64,000 bases of DNA from Nocardia cyriacigeorgica (GTDB lineage: Bacteria; Actinomycetota; Actinomycetes; Mycobacteriales; Mycobacteriaceae). The position numbers were made by a program, and so were the translations under genes. The notes beneath the pieces are model-generated. The model was not told the DNA's origin. It was given only the letters and a program-made list of their open reading frames with translations, and made no database searches. This document shows positions 1-7,945 of the stretch, one piece after another (positions within the stretch are counted from its first letter, which is position 1; each line of letters opens with the position of its first letter). The stretch spans positions 1-64,000 of the forward strand of contig NZ_VBUT01000012.1 in NCBI RefSeq assembly GCF_005863245.1, read 5' to 3'.

Positions 1-2
1 TC

Positions 3-36
3 ACGAAAGCCCCCGACCACGGTCGGGGGCTTTCGT
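3..36. terminator. Hairpin terminator of a gene left of the window
   Basis: Perfect 16-bp inverted repeat (arms 3-18 and 21-36) with a two-base loop and T residues at the end of the right arm. It probably ends a gene that lies to the left of the window. Confidence 0.75.
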
Positions 37-56
37 CGTTTACGCAGGTTTATCGA

Positions 57-62
57 TAGGGT
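57..62 (+). promoter_or_regulatory. Candidate -10 box (TAGGGT)
   Basis: TAGGGT fits the actinobacterial TAnnnT -10 pattern. It would start a transcript with a leader of about 40 nt before the GTG at 108, which has its own purine-rich ribosome binding site (gaggggga, 96-103). Confidence 0.4.
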
Positions 63-107
63 GGCGGGGCCGGCGAATTCGAGTCGGCTTGGACGCGAGG
101 GGGATTC

Positions 108-1055
108 GTGACGAACCCGTATGACGGCAGTGGGAATGGGAAGCCGATCGGATTGTCGAAGGAGCCGCCTGCGGCGGATTCGCCCGACGCTGGCGCGGTG
201 CATCCGCATCAGGTGGGGAGCGATCCTGGTCCCACGGTTGTCGTGAACCCGGTACCAGGCGCGAGCTATCCTCCAGCCGCACCTGGTTATGGGCACCCGT
301 CGCCGCCGTATGGCGTTCCGCCCGCGGGTCCGGGTGCCGGGTATCCCGGCGCTCCTCCTGCGGCGCCGTATGCGGCTGTGCCCTATGGGTATTCGGCTCC
401 GCCGCCGAGCCACCCGGTGCCGCCTCCTGGCTATGGGATGGCGCCCGGATACGCGCCGAGGTCGGCTCCGAGCCGCACGCCGAAGTGGTTGATCATCTCG
501 GCTATCGGTGTGGTCGTCGTGTTGGGTGGCGCGCTTATCGGGTTGCGTGTGCTCGTATCGGTGAAGAGCAGCGAGAACGATTCCGGACCGCTGGCATACC
601 CGGCCGTCGGCACCTGCATCGACCATCACGGCGGCGATGTCATGCACGAGTCGATTCCTGCGTTGGATTGCGCCAATCCGGCTGCGACGAAGAAGATCGT
701 GGCTTCGGAGATCGTGACCGACACTGACCGAGAGGTCGAGTGCACCGACATCCAGAGCTTGATCATCACGACCGGAACGCATCACGGGGACATCGTCACT
801 GCGCACTCTTGTGCAGCGCCCAATGTGATTGTCGGGCACTGCTACCAGGCTTCGATCCGCGACTACACCTACGATCCCGCGTGCACCGACGGATCCGCCA
901 GGTTCGACCGGGTGGTCCGTGGCGTCCAGGACACCGAGGTATGTGACACGCCGACCGAGGACGTCGGCCGCAAAATGGACATGATCATCCTCGGCAAGTT
1001 CCACTTCGTGAACAAGGAAGAGAACGCCACTTACTGTTTCGACCTGCCGAACTGA
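108..1055 (+). CDS. Proline-rich membrane-anchored protein, LppU-like extracellular domain
   Basis: Protein of 315 aa. Residues 1-125 are a cytoplasmic Pro/Gly/Tyr-rich low-complexity tail. Residues 127-150 are one hydrophobic membrane segment. The rest is an extracellular domain with several cysteines and a VGTC-type motif near residue 169, resembling the LppU/SCO3897 group of actinobacterial envelope proteins. The GTG start is preceded by a gaggggga ribosome binding site. It stands alone upstream of nucS. The biochemical role is unknown. The architecture (disordered tail, single membrane pass, small Cys-stabilised domain) is seen directly, while the family name is inferred from pattern memory. 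Confidence 0.75.
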   Translation: MTNPYDGSGNGKPIGLSKEPPAADSPDAGAVHPHQVGSDPGPTVVVNPVPGASYPPAAPGYGHPSPPYGVPPAGPGAGYPGAPPAAPYAAVPYGYSAPPPSHPVPPPGYGMAPGYAPRSAPSRTPKWLIISAIGVVVVLGGALIGLRVLVSVKSSENDSGPLAYPAVGTCIDHHGGDVMHESIPALDCANPAATKKIVASEIVTDTDREVECTDIQSLIITTGTHHGDIVTAHSCAAPNVIVGHCYQASIRDYTYDPACTDGSARFDRVVRGVQDTEVCDTPTEDVGRKMDMIILGKFHFVNKEENATYCFDLPN

Positions 1056-1099
1056 CACCTGCCACCTGAGCCCGTTCGATCGCGACCGGGCCTGCCCCC

Positions 1100-1105
1100 T
1101 ACACT
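1100..1105 (+). promoter_or_regulatory. -10 box of a leaderless nucS transcript (TACACT)
   Basis: TACACT ends 7 nt before the GTG at 1113, so transcription would begin at the start codon. No Shine-Dalgarno sequence precedes this gene. Confidence 0.65.
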
Positions 1106-1112
1106 CGTCCCG

Positions 1113-1787
1113 GTGCGCCTCGTGATTGCTCGCTGTCAGGTCGACTACGTCGGTCGGCTCACCGCTCATCTGCCGATGGCCAAGCGGCTGTTGCTGATGA
1201 AGGCGGACGGGGCGGTGCTGGTGCATTCCGACGGTGGGTCCTACAAACCGCTGAACTGGATGAGCCCGCCCTGTTGGATGGAGGAGCGCGACGCCGACGG
1301 TGCGGGGGCGCTGTGGGTGGTCACCAACAAGGCCGGCGAGGAATTGCGGATCACCATCGAGGAGATCGAGCACGATTCCAAGCATGAGCTCGGGATGGAT
1401 CCGGGGCTGGTGAAAGACGGTGTGGAGGCCCACCTTCAGGAGCTGCTGGCCGAGCATGTGCAGACCCTCGGTCCCGGGTACACGCTGATCCGGCGCGAGT
1501 ACATGACGGCGATCGGCCCGGTGGATCTGCTGTGCCGTGACGCCGACGGTGCGACTGTCGCGGTGGAGATCAAGCGGCGCGGTGAGATCGACGGCGTCGA
1601 ACAGCTCACCCGCTACCTCGAACTGCTCAACCGGGACCCACTGCTGGCGCCGGTGGCCGGAGTGTTCGCGGCCCAGCAGATCAAGCCGCAGGCGCGCACG
1701 CTCGCCGAGGACCGTGGAATCCGGTGCCTGACGCTGGATTACGACGCCCTGCGCGGCACGGAGAGCAACGAGTTCCGGCTCTTCTAA
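1113..1787 (+). CDS. nucS: Endonuclease NucS (non-canonical mismatch repair)
   Basis: Protein of 224 aa, close to the 220-230 aa typical of actinobacterial NucS, which cuts both strands at mismatches and replaces MutS/MutL in these bacteria. The N-terminal half carries the conserved YKPLNWMSPPCW segment. The C-terminal restriction-type nuclease core shows D138 (GPVDLL), then E152 and K154 (VAVEIKRRGEIDG). The last residues, FRLF, match the short C-terminal motif thought to bind the sliding clamp. The GTG start is chosen because of the leaderless -10 box and because the protein then begins where homologues do. A small zinc-motif gene follows 10 bp downstream. Confidence 0.96.
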   Translation: MRLVIARCQVDYVGRLTAHLPMAKRLLLMKADGAVLVHSDGGSYKPLNWMSPPCWMEERDADGAGALWVVTNKAGEELRITIEEIEHDSKHELGMDPGLVKDGVEAHLQELLAEHVQTLGPGYTLIRREYMTAIGPVDLLCRDADGATVAVEIKRRGEIDGVEQLTRYLELLNRDPLLAPVAGVFAAQQIKPQARTLAEDRGIRCLTLDYDALRGTESNEFRLF

Positions 1788-1790
1788 GCT
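1785..1790 (+). promoter_or_regulatory. -10 box overlapping the nucS stop codon (TAAGCT)
   Basis: TAAGCT contains the nucS TAA stop and ends 7 nt before the ATG at 1798, giving a second, leaderless start for the downstream gene. Confidence 0.45.
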
Positions 1791-1797
1791 TGGAACC

Positions 1798-2097
1798 ATG
1801 CCCCGCCGTAAACCGCGCTCAGCGCGCCGGACGGATGCCCCGTCCGGGCGCCCGCTCGGCGATGTGTTCGGGCGGACCGAACCCGGCCCCGGCGACGAGA
1901 TGTATGTGGTGCGCACGATCCCCGGCACCCGGGCGGTGAAGACCTACCGGTGTCCCGGCTGCGACCACGAGATCATGCCCGGCGTCGCGCATATCGTCGC
2001 CTGGCCGGCCTACGGCGGCGAGGACGACCGCAGGCACTGGCATCGCGGCTGCTGGAACGGACGACGCACGCGGAGCATCACGCGACGCTGGTCCTGA
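1798..2097 (+). CDS. Small protein with a Cys/His zinc-type motif, downstream of nucS
   Basis: Protein of 99 aa with a basic N-terminus (residues 1-13 rich in Arg/Lys). The C-terminal half has a CPGC pair, then a conserved His (AHIVAWP), then HWHRGCW, which together look like a small zinc ribbon. Genes of this type often follow nucS in actinobacteria and are sometimes labelled ATP/GTP-binding, although no nucleotide-binding motif is visible here. It may share the nucS transcript or use the leaderless promoter overlapping the nucS stop. It is convergent with the regulator ending at 2112, only 14 bp away. Function unknown. Confidence 0.8.
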   Translation: MPRRKPRSARRTDAPSGRPLGDVFGRTEPGPGDEMYVVRTIPGTRAVKTYRCPGCDHEIMPGVAHIVAWPAYGGEDDRRHWHRGCWNGRRTRSITRRWS

Positions 2098-2111
2098 CAC
2101 TGTCGAGCCGC

Positions 2112-2900
2112 TCAGCGGCGGGACGCACGCAAGCGCAGGATGCGCGCGGTCTGCTCGTCGGCGGGTAGGAAGGCCTCGAGATGGAGTTCTGCGATCGTGA
2201 CGTCGGTGGCGGTGGCGAACGAGGTGAGCGTTGTGATCAGGCGCAGGTCACCGTCGCCGGTGCGCAGGTGCAGGGGGACGGCGAAGCCGAGATGGTCGGG
2301 GCCGGGAGCCGCGGCGGGTAGATAGCCCGATAGTTCCGTGATCAGGGCGTCGAGGGCGGGATCGGGGGTGAGGGCTGCGCGGGTGCCCAAGGATTCGACG
2401 ATATGCCTGCCCCATTCCGGCAGGTTGACCACGCGGGGCGCGACCCCGGCCGGGTGCAGGGCCAGGCGCAGGACGTTGATCGGCGCGTGCAGTAGGTGGT
2501 CGGCGACGCCCTCGGTGAACAGGTCGAACGCGGCATTGGCTGTCACCAGTTCGCCGCGTGGGCGCGCGACCAACGCCGGATAGGGCAGATGTCCATCGAG
2601 GACCGCAGCGAGCGCCTCGCGGATCGGCGCCAACTCCGGTGCTGCCAGATCGCTTTCCGGGAACACCGGCGCGAAACCGGCGGACAGCAGCAGGTTGTTG
2701 CGATCGCGCAGGGTTAGCTCGAGCGATTCGGCCAGGCGGACGACCATGGTGCGGCCCGGCTGGGACCGGCCCTGTTCGAGGAAGCTCACGTAGCGCTGAC
2801 TCGTCTCGGCGCGAATCGCCAGATCGAGCTGGCTCACCCGGCGCAGCGTGCGCCAATGCCGCAGTTGGGGGCCGAAGGCGGTGGTCTGCGCGGTCGTCAT
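2112..2900 (-). CDS. XRE-family regulator with MmyB-like ligand-binding domain
   Basis: Protein of 262 aa. Residues about 10-65 form a helix-turn-helix domain of the XRE type (LRHWRTLRRVSQLDLA, then SQRYVSFLEQGRSQP). The remainder matches the MmyB-like ligand-binding domain found in many actinobacterial regulators. The ATG at 2900 gives the usual N-terminus, and the open frame further upstream looks non-coding. It is divergent from a SnoaL-like gene at 3032, and the intervening 131 bp contains two copies of ATTCCC-N4-GGGwAT. It therefore probably controls that neighbour and itself; the effector is unknown. Confidence 0.88.
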   Translation of the reverse strand: MTTAQTTAFGPQLRHWRTLRRVSQLDLAIRAETSQRYVSFLEQGRSQPGRTMVVRLAESLELTLRDRNNLLLSAGFAPVFPESDLAAPELAPIREALAAVLDGHLPYPALVARPRGELVTANAAFDLFTEGVADHLLHAPINVLRLALHPAGVAPRVVNLPEWGRHIVESLGTRAALTPDPALDALITELSGYLPAAAPGPDHLGFAVPLHLRTGDGDLRLITTLTSFATATDVTIAELHLEAFLPADEQTARILRLRASRR

Positions 2901-2934
2901 GATGCGAGTCAACCTCGCGCCGGCACCGCGCGCC

Positions 2935-2950
2935 ATTCCCACGAGGGTAT
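2935..2950. promoter_or_regulatory. Operator copy 1, ATTCCC-ACGA-GGGTAT
   Basis: Near-perfect 16-bp dyad in the gap between the divergent regulator and the SnoaL-like gene. It matches the second copy at 2981 in every arm position but one. Confidence 0.55.
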
Positions 2951-2980
2951 GAACCGAGGTGCGTGAATGCGGGTGGCGTC

Positions 2981-2996
2981 ATTCCCTGCGGGGAAT
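2981..2996. promoter_or_regulatory. Operator copy 2, ATTCCC-TGCG-GGGAAT
   Basis: Perfect 6+6 dyad with a 4-bp centre, 46 bp from copy 1. The pair is the likely binding site of the adjacent XRE/MmyB-like regulator. Confidence 0.6.
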
Positions 2997-3031
2997 CGCG
3001 GGTCGTCGTTCGTCTCGGCAGAGTTGCCGCC

Positions 3032-3457
3032 ATGAGCAACAACGACATCGCCACCCGGTATGTGGCCCTCTGGAACGAAGCCGAGCCCGTCGCCCGCCGA
3101 GCCCGGATCGAGGAATTGTTCACCGTCGACGGCATGCAGGTGCTGGTCGATCCGCCCGCCGAAGCCCGCAAGGCGGCCGCCGATCTCGCCATTCCGGCAC
3201 CGCCGCTCGGCGTGCACGGCCACGACGCGCTCGACCGTCGCGTCACCCGGGCCTATGAGATGTTCCTCGCCAGTGGCGAATACGTCTTCGCCGCGGCCGG
3301 ACCCGCGGTCGAACTGCCCGCGAACACCGTCGGCGTCGCCTGGACGATGAACCGCCGTGACGACGGTACGCCGCAGGGCGGCGGTTTCGACCTGCTCGCC
3401 CTCGATGCCGACGGCCGGATCGTGTCCGATCACCAGTTCATCGAGGGGTCACGGTAA
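3032..3457 (+). CDS. SnoaL-like (NTF2-fold) small protein
   Basis: Protein of 141 aa. The first 30 residues (NNDIATRYVALWNE) and the overall length match the NTF2-like/SnoaL-like superfamily, small cone-shaped barrels used as isomerases, hydrolases or binding proteins. The C-terminal GRIVSDHQFIEG also fits. The ATG at 3032 is chosen over upstream ATGs because homologous sequence begins there. The gene is divergent from the regulator at 2112-2900 and is probably its target. Substrate unknown. A hairpin terminator follows. Confidence 0.8.
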   Translation: MSNNDIATRYVALWNEAEPVARRARIEELFTVDGMQVLVDPPAEARKAAADLAIPAPPLGVHGHDALDRRVTRAYEMFLASGEYVFAAAGPAVELPANTVGVAWTMNRRDDGTPQGGGFDLLALDADGRIVSDHQFIEGSR

Positions 3458-3473
3458 GATCTGCGCACACGAG

Positions 3474-3501
3474 GAAGGCCGCCCCCGTGGGAGCGGCCTT
3501 C
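3474..3501. terminator. Bidirectional hairpin between convergent genes
   Basis: Arms 3474-3482 (gaaggccgc) and 3493-3501 (gcggccttc), perfect over 9 bp with a 10-nt loop, lie between the SnoaL-like gene and the convergent DivIVA-like gene. Confidence 0.7.
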
Positions 3502-3542
3502 GGTGCTGATGGTGTTCTGTCGCCGCGCAGGCCCGAAATCAG

Positions 3543-4550
3543 TTAGTTGCTGATCTCGGCGTTCTCACGCTCTTCGTCGACCACGTCGTCGTCTTCGGGC
3601 GTGACCTCGGGGATGGCCTTGGTGCGCGAACCCGTGACGGACTTGGTGTTGTTGCCGGAGATCGACTTGCGCTGCTGGTCGGGCACACCGTCGAGCAGTT
3701 CGCTCTCCCGGTTGACCGCGGCCAGCATCGCCGGCACCGAATCCAGCTGGCCGCGGATGCCGAGCAGCTGGGCCAGGACGCGCCCGCGCAGCACGCGCAT
3801 CTCTTCGGCCAGTTCCTTGGCGTGCGCGATCTTGCGCTCGCTGGTCTGGGTGGCGGAGGTGATGAGGCGGTTGGCCTCGTCGGTGGCGTCCTTGATCCGC
3901 TGCGCGGCCTCGGCGCGGCTGGTGGCCTCCAGCTCCTCCATGGCACGAGTGAGCTTGGTGCGACGCTCGGCCATGGTGACCTCGAAGTCCTGCTGGGCGG
4001 CCTTGCGCTTGGCTTCGGCCTCCTTGCCGATGCGGTCGGCTTCGGCCTGGGCGGCTTCGATGATCTTGGCTGCTTCGGTGCGCGCGTTCGCCAGTGTCTG
4101 CTCGAACTCGATTTCGAGCGCTTCGCGCTTTTCCTTGGTCTCGGCGAGCAGCGACTCGTACTTGCCACGCATCTCGGTGGCCTGCTGCTCGGCGATCGAC
4201 ACCATTTCCGCGGCCTCGGCCTGCGCCAGGGCGCGGACCTCGGACGCCTCGTCGGAGGCCAGTCGCAGCATGCGAGAAATACGGTCGCTCATGCCTTCCG
4301 CGGTGGTCGGCGGCACGGACAGCCGGTCGACCTCCTTGCGGAGCTCATCGATCTCGTCGCGCGCGTCCTCGAGCTGGCTCGCAAGGTTACGAGCCTGCGC
4401 GGCGGCCGCATCACGATCGGTGGCGGTGACCCTCAGTTCGGCATCGAAGCGGTCGAAATAGTTACGCACCTCGTCTTGCGCATAACCCTTGCGCACAACG
4501 GTGAAGGGCAGTGCAACGAAGCGATTGCGATCGGACTCAGGTGACGACAT
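3543..4550 (-). CDS. DivIVA-domain coiled-coil protein
   Basis: Protein of 335 aa. The N-terminus (RFVALPFTVVRKGYAQDEVRNYF) resembles the membrane-associating DivIVA head. Residues about 40-285 are almost continuous coiled coil rich in Ala, Glu, Arg and Lys. The tail (from about 290) is acidic and disordered. Proteins of this type scaffold polar growth and division in actinobacteria; this one is not Wag31 itself, since it lacks the typical context and ends in a different tail. The ATG at 4550 rather than 4559 is preferred because TAGTTT lies 7 nt upstream, consistent with a leaderless start. Confidence 0.8.
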   Translation of the reverse strand: MSSPESDRNRFVALPFTVVRKGYAQDEVRNYFDRFDAELRVTATDRDAAAAQARNLASQLEDARDEIDELRKEVDRLSVPPTTAEGMSDRISRMLRLASDEASEVRALAQAEAAEMVSIAEQQATEMRGKYESLLAETKEKREALEIEFEQTLANARTEAAKIIEAAQAEADRIGKEAEAKRKAAQQDFEVTMAERRTKLTRAMEELEATSRAEAAQRIKDATDEANRLITSATQTSERKIAHAKELAEEMRVLRGRVLAQLLGIRGQLDSVPAMLAAVNRESELLDGVPDQQRKSISGNNTKSVTGSRTKAIPEVTPEDDDVVDEERENAEISN

Positions 4551-4557
4551 GGCCAAC

Positions 4558-4563
4558 AAACTA
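4558..4563 (-). promoter_or_regulatory. -10 box (TAGTTT) of the DivIVA-like gene
   Basis: On the minus strand TAGTTT is followed by 7 nt and then the ATG at 4550. This is leaderless geometry. Confidence 0.55.
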
Positions 4564-4636
4564 CAGCCTGATCGGGGTGCATGGTGAGTCGACTGCGAAT
4601 GTCATCGCAACGAGATCTTCCCGCCCGATCTTGGTA

Positions 4637-5110
4637 CTAGTGCGTAACATTCGGGTTCGGCTCGACCAACTCCACCAGCACACCACCAGCATCCTTCGGA
4701 TGGATGAAATTGATGCTGGATCCGGCGGTTCCGGCGCGCGGCGCGTCGTAGAGCAAACGCAGGCCGCGGCTGCGCAGATGTGCCGAAACGGCCTCGATGT
4801 CGGTGACTCGGTAGGCCAGCTGCTGCAGGCCGGGGCCGCTGCGGTCGATGAACTTGGCGATGGTGGAGGTCTCGTCCAGCGGGGCCAGCAACTGCAAGGC
4901 AGTCGCCTCGTCGGCGGCCGCCGGGCACGACAGCATGGCCTCTTGCACGCCCTGCGCCTCGTTGACCTCGCGGTGGGTTTCCACCATGCCGAGATTGGTG
5001 GTGTACCAGGCGACGGCGGCGTCGAGGTCGGGCACCGCGATACCGACGTGGTCGACGGCGATCACGTAGTCCGCGGGGATGAATTCGTTCGAGTCGGTTG
5101 TAGTGCTCAC
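4637..5110 (-). CDS. mce: Methylmalonyl-CoA epimerase
   Basis: Protein of 157 aa with the vicinal-oxygen-chelate fold. It interconverts (R)- and (S)-methylmalonyl-CoA in propionate metabolism. The metal-binding pattern is visible: H21 (VDHVGIAVPDLD), Q73 (LQLL) and E147 (VLVELVE). The third family ligand, normally in a GxGxHHxA loop, reads GPGLQQLAY here, so both histidines are glutamine (Q96, Q97). It is divergent from the thiolase gene, the same order as Rv1322A-Rv1323 in M. tuberculosis. The GTG start is supported by a leaderless -10 box 6 nt upstream. Confidence 0.93.
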   Translation of the reverse strand: MSTTTDSNEFIPADYVIAVDHVGIAVPDLDAAVAWYTTNLGMVETHREVNEAQGVQEAMLSCPAAADEATALQLLAPLDETSTIAKFIDRSGPGLQQLAYRVTDIEAVSAHLRSRGLRLLYDAPRAGTAGSSINFIHPKDAGGVLVELVEPNPNVTH

Positions 5111-5116
5111 GCTTCG

Positions 5117-5122
5117 AACGTA
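5117..5122 (-). promoter_or_regulatory. -10 box (TACGTT) of mce
   Basis: On the minus strand TACGTT is followed by 6 nt and the GTG at 5110, fitting a leaderless transcript. Confidence 0.6.
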
Positions 5123-5246
5123 GCGCGTACCTGCGCGGGGCTGGTGCGGCCGGACCCGCTACCGTTGAGTACGAGGCTGTCGTCGCGCCACGGCGCGGGC
5201 AGCGCTGATCCACCGATGCTGTGAACTGCAGAAGGCGAGGCTCGTC

Positions 5247-6425
5247 GTGACCAACTCCGTGATCGTGTCCGGTGCGCGTACCCCGGTCGGCCGCCTGCTG
5301 GGCGGGTTGAAGGATTTCAGCGGGTCGGATCTCGGCGGTTTCGCGATCAAGGCGGCGCTGGAGAAGGCCGGTGTGCGCGGCGACCAGGTCGATTACGTGA
5401 TCATGGGCCAGGTGCTCACCGCGGGCGCGGGCCAGATTCCGGCCCGGCAGGCGGCCGTCGCCGGCGGTATCCCGATGGACGTGCCCGCGCTGACGCTGAA
5501 CAAGGTGTGCCTGTCCGGCATCAACGCGATCGCGCTGGCCGATCAGCTGATCCGGGCCGGCGAGTACGAGATCGTCGTCGCCGGCGGCCAGGAGTCGATG
5601 AGCCAGGCCCCGCATCTGCTGGAGAAGAGCCGCGAGGGCTTCAAGTACGGCGATGTGAACCTGCGCGACCACATGGCCTACGACGGGCTCTACGACATCT
5701 TCACCGATCAGGCGATGGGTGCGCTCACCGAGACCCGCAACGACGCCGAGCCGATCAGCCGCGAGGAGCAGGACGCGTTCGCGGCCGCTTCGCATCAGCG
5801 TGCGGCGGCGGCGTGGAAGAACGGCGTGTTCGACGACGAGGTCGTCCCGGTGGCGGTGCCGCAGCGCAAGGGTGATCCGATCATGATCACCGAGGACGAG
5901 GGCATCCGCGCCGACACCACCGCCGAATCGCTGGCCAAGCTGCGCCCGGCGTTCCGCAAGGACGGCACCATCACCGCCGGTTCGGCCTCGCAGATCTCCG
6001 ACGGCGCCGCCGCGGTCGTGGTGATGAGCAAGGCCAAGGCCGAGGAGCTGGGGCTGAGCTGGATCGCCGAGATCGGCGCCGCCGGTGTGGTGGCCGGTCC
6101 GGATTCGACGTTGCAGGATCAGCCCGCCAACGCCATCGCCAAGGCGTGCGCGAAGGCCGGTATCGAGCCGTCGGAGCTGGACCTGGTGGAGATCAACGAG
6201 GCGTTCGCCGCGGTCGGCATCGCGTCGACCCGCAAGCTGGGCATCGATCCGGAGAAGGTGAACGTCAACGGTGGCGCGATCGCCATCGGTCACCCGCTGG
6301 GCATGTCCGGTGCGCGCATCGTGCTGCACCTGGCCCTGGAGTTGAAGCGCCGCGGTGGTGGCGTGGGTGCCGCCGCGCTGTGCGGTGGTGGCGGCCAGGG
6401 TGATGCGCTGATCATCAAGGTGTAG
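5247..6425 (+). CDS. Acetyl-CoA C-acetyltransferase (thiolase, FadA4-like)
   Basis: Protein of 392 aa, the usual length for biosynthetic thiolases, which condense or cleave acetoacetyl-CoA and longer 3-ketoacyl-CoA. The catalytic triad is present: C88 (NKVCLSG), H349 (AIAIGHPLGMSG) and C379 (ALCGGGGQGDA). The GTG start follows a gaaggcgagg ribosome binding site. It corresponds by position to Rv1323 (fadA4) and is divergent from the epimerase, linking short-chain acyl-CoA and propionate metabolism. A strong hairpin follows the stop codon. Confidence 0.95.
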   Translation: MTNSVIVSGARTPVGRLLGGLKDFSGSDLGGFAIKAALEKAGVRGDQVDYVIMGQVLTAGAGQIPARQAAVAGGIPMDVPALTLNKVCLSGINAIALADQLIRAGEYEIVVAGGQESMSQAPHLLEKSREGFKYGDVNLRDHMAYDGLYDIFTDQAMGALTETRNDAEPISREEQDAFAAASHQRAAAAWKNGVFDDEVVPVAVPQRKGDPIMITEDEGIRADTTAESLAKLRPAFRKDGTITAGSASQISDGAAAVVVMSKAKAEELGLSWIAEIGAAGVVAGPDSTLQDQPANAIAKACAKAGIEPSELDLVEINEAFAAVGIASTRKLGIDPEKVNVNGGAIAIGHPLGMSGARIVLHLALELKRRGGGVGAAALCGGGGQGDALIIKV

Positions 6426-6432
6426 TCACGCA

Positions 6433-6464
6433 GGCGCCGGCGTGCCGAGGGGTGCGCCGGCGCC
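6433..6464 (+). terminator. GC-rich hairpin after the thiolase gene
   Basis: Perfect 10-bp arms (6433-6442 GGCGCCGGCG, 6455-6464 CGCCGGCGCC) with a 12-nt loop, followed by gttcgttt. Confidence 0.7.
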
Positions 6465-6602
6465 GTTCGTTTCCGCCGGTGCCGAACGCGGATCCGCTGC
6501 CGCCATTGCGTCTGTACGCAGTATTCGGGGCCGATGTCCGTTCTGCCCGGTGTGACCGGTTCAACTACGACTCGTCGTAGTGCATGCGGCACAATGGGGG
6601 CC

Positions 6603-6965
6603 ATGGGTTCTTACGATCTGCGTACCGTCACGGGCAGGTTCCGGTTCTTCGCCATCCTCGAGGCGGTGTCGTGGGCCGGCCTGCTGATCGGCATGGCGTT
6701 CAAGTACATCCCCGATCCGGGCAACGAGATCGGGGTGAAGATCTTCGGCCCCGTCCATGGCGGCATCTTCATCCTGTTCGTGCTGAGCGCCCTGCTGGCC
6801 TCGCGTGAGTTGAATTGGAACTGGAAGACCACCGTGCTCGCGCTGGCCTCCAGCATTCCGCCGTTCTGCACGGTGATCTTCGAGATCTGGGCGGTGCGCA
6901 CCGGCAAGCTGGAGCAGCCGAGCGCCGTGAGCGAAGCCCCGGCCACCGCACGCGTCTCTTCGTGA
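6603..6965 (+). CDS. DUF3817 membrane protein (first of two in the window)
   Basis: Protein of 120 aa with about three hydrophobic segments and the DUF3817 pattern: RFRFFAILEAVSWAGLLIG, then GPVHGGIFILFVL, then a last segment ending FEIW. Function of the family is unknown. The ATG at 6603 is chosen because the family begins there. A second DUF3817 protein is encoded at 34649-35038, so these are divergent paralogues. The gene sits 13 bp upstream of the thioredoxin-TPR gene and may be cotranscribed with it. Confidence 0.85.
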   Translation: MGSYDLRTVTGRFRFFAILEAVSWAGLLIGMAFKYIPDPGNEIGVKIFGPVHGGIFILFVLSALLASRELNWNWKTTVLALASSIPPFCTVIFEIWAVRTGKLEQPSAVSEAPATARVSS

Positions 6966-6978
6966 CAAACTGGACGGC

Positions 6979-7872
6979 GTGACTCGACCATCCGCTCGTC
7001 GTCCTTCGCCAGCCGTCGCCGCCGCCATGTCCGGTGCGGTGGATCTGTCCGCCCTGAAGCAGCCGCCCGCGGGTGCGGGCCCCGAAGGCGGATACACGGT
7101 GACCGAGGCCGACTTCGAAACCAAGGTGCTTCGGCGTTCGACCCAGGTGCCGGTGGTGGTGGCGCTGTATTCGCAGCGCAGCCCCGGCAGCGTCGAACTG
7201 GTGCAGCTGCTGGAGCGGCTGGCCGGTGAAGGCGACGGCAGCTGGGACCTGGCGACCGTCGAGGCCGAAAGCAATATGCGGATCGCGCAGGCGTTCGGGG
7301 TGCAGGGCATTCCGACGGTGATCGCGGTCGCCGGCGGTCAGCCGTTGGCCGACTTCCAAGGCGTGCAGCCGGAGCCGCAGGTGCGCCAATGGCTGGCCGC
7401 CGTGGTGGACGCGGTCGCGGGCAAGCTGGAAGGCGGCCCGGCCGGGCAGCCCCAGCAGGCCGAGGACCCGCGGTTCGCCACCGCCGAAGCGCTGCTGGAG
7501 CAGGGCGATCTGGCCGGTGCGGAATCGGCGTACGAGTCGATTCTGGAAGCCGAGCCGAACAATGCCGAGGCCAAGGCCGCGGTCCGGCAGGTCCGTTTCC
7601 TGGCCCGCGCCCAGCAGCTGCCGGATTCGGCGATCGCCACCGCCGACGCCGACCCGGGCAATGTCGACGCCCAGCTCGACGCCGCCGATATCGAACTGTT
7701 CCACCAGCGTCCGGAAGCGGCGTTCGATCGGCTGATCGGGGTCGTCAAGCGGACCGCGGGTGATGACCGCACCAAGGTCCGCACCCGGCTGCTGGAGCTG
7801 TTCGAGCTGTTCGATCAGGCGGAGCCGTTCGTGGTGGCGGCCAGGCGCAAGCTGGCGGCCGCGCTGTACTGA
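6979..7872 (+). CDS. Thioredoxin-fold/TPR protein (CnoX/YbbN-like, Rv1324 homologue)
   Basis: Protein of 297 aa. Residues about 40-145 form a thioredoxin fold ending in the cis-proline segment GVQGIPTVIAV. Residues 165-290 are TPR-like helical repeats, with a YbbN-type C-terminus. The position of the usual CxxC active site reads SQRSPGS, so no redox cysteines are present and a chaperone or holdase role is more likely than a disulfide reductase role. The GTG start is 13 bp after the DUF3817 stop. It matches Rv1324 by synteny and architecture. A clear terminator follows at 7946. Confidence 0.9.
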   Translation: MTRPSARRPSPAVAAAMSGAVDLSALKQPPAGAGPEGGYTVTEADFETKVLRRSTQVPVVVALYSQRSPGSVELVQLLERLAGEGDGSWDLATVEAESNMRIAQAFGVQGIPTVIAVAGGQPLADFQGVQPEPQVRQWLAAVVDAVAGKLEGGPAGQPQQAEDPRFATAEALLEQGDLAGAESAYESILEAEPNNAEAKAAVRQVRFLARAQQLPDSAIATADADPGNVDAQLDAADIELFHQRPEAAFDRLIGVVKRTAGDDRTKVRTRLLELFELFDQAEPFVVAARRKLAAALY

Positions 7873-7945
7873 GCGCGAACGGTTCGCCGACCGCCTCGGC
7901 CGATCGTGCATCGGCATCGGATACTCGAACGCCCGCACTCCTGGT

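Noticed and set aside
4602..6329. Open frame of 575 codons antisense to the thiolase and running over mce
   Set aside because: It overlaps two well-supported genes and carries no motif of its own.
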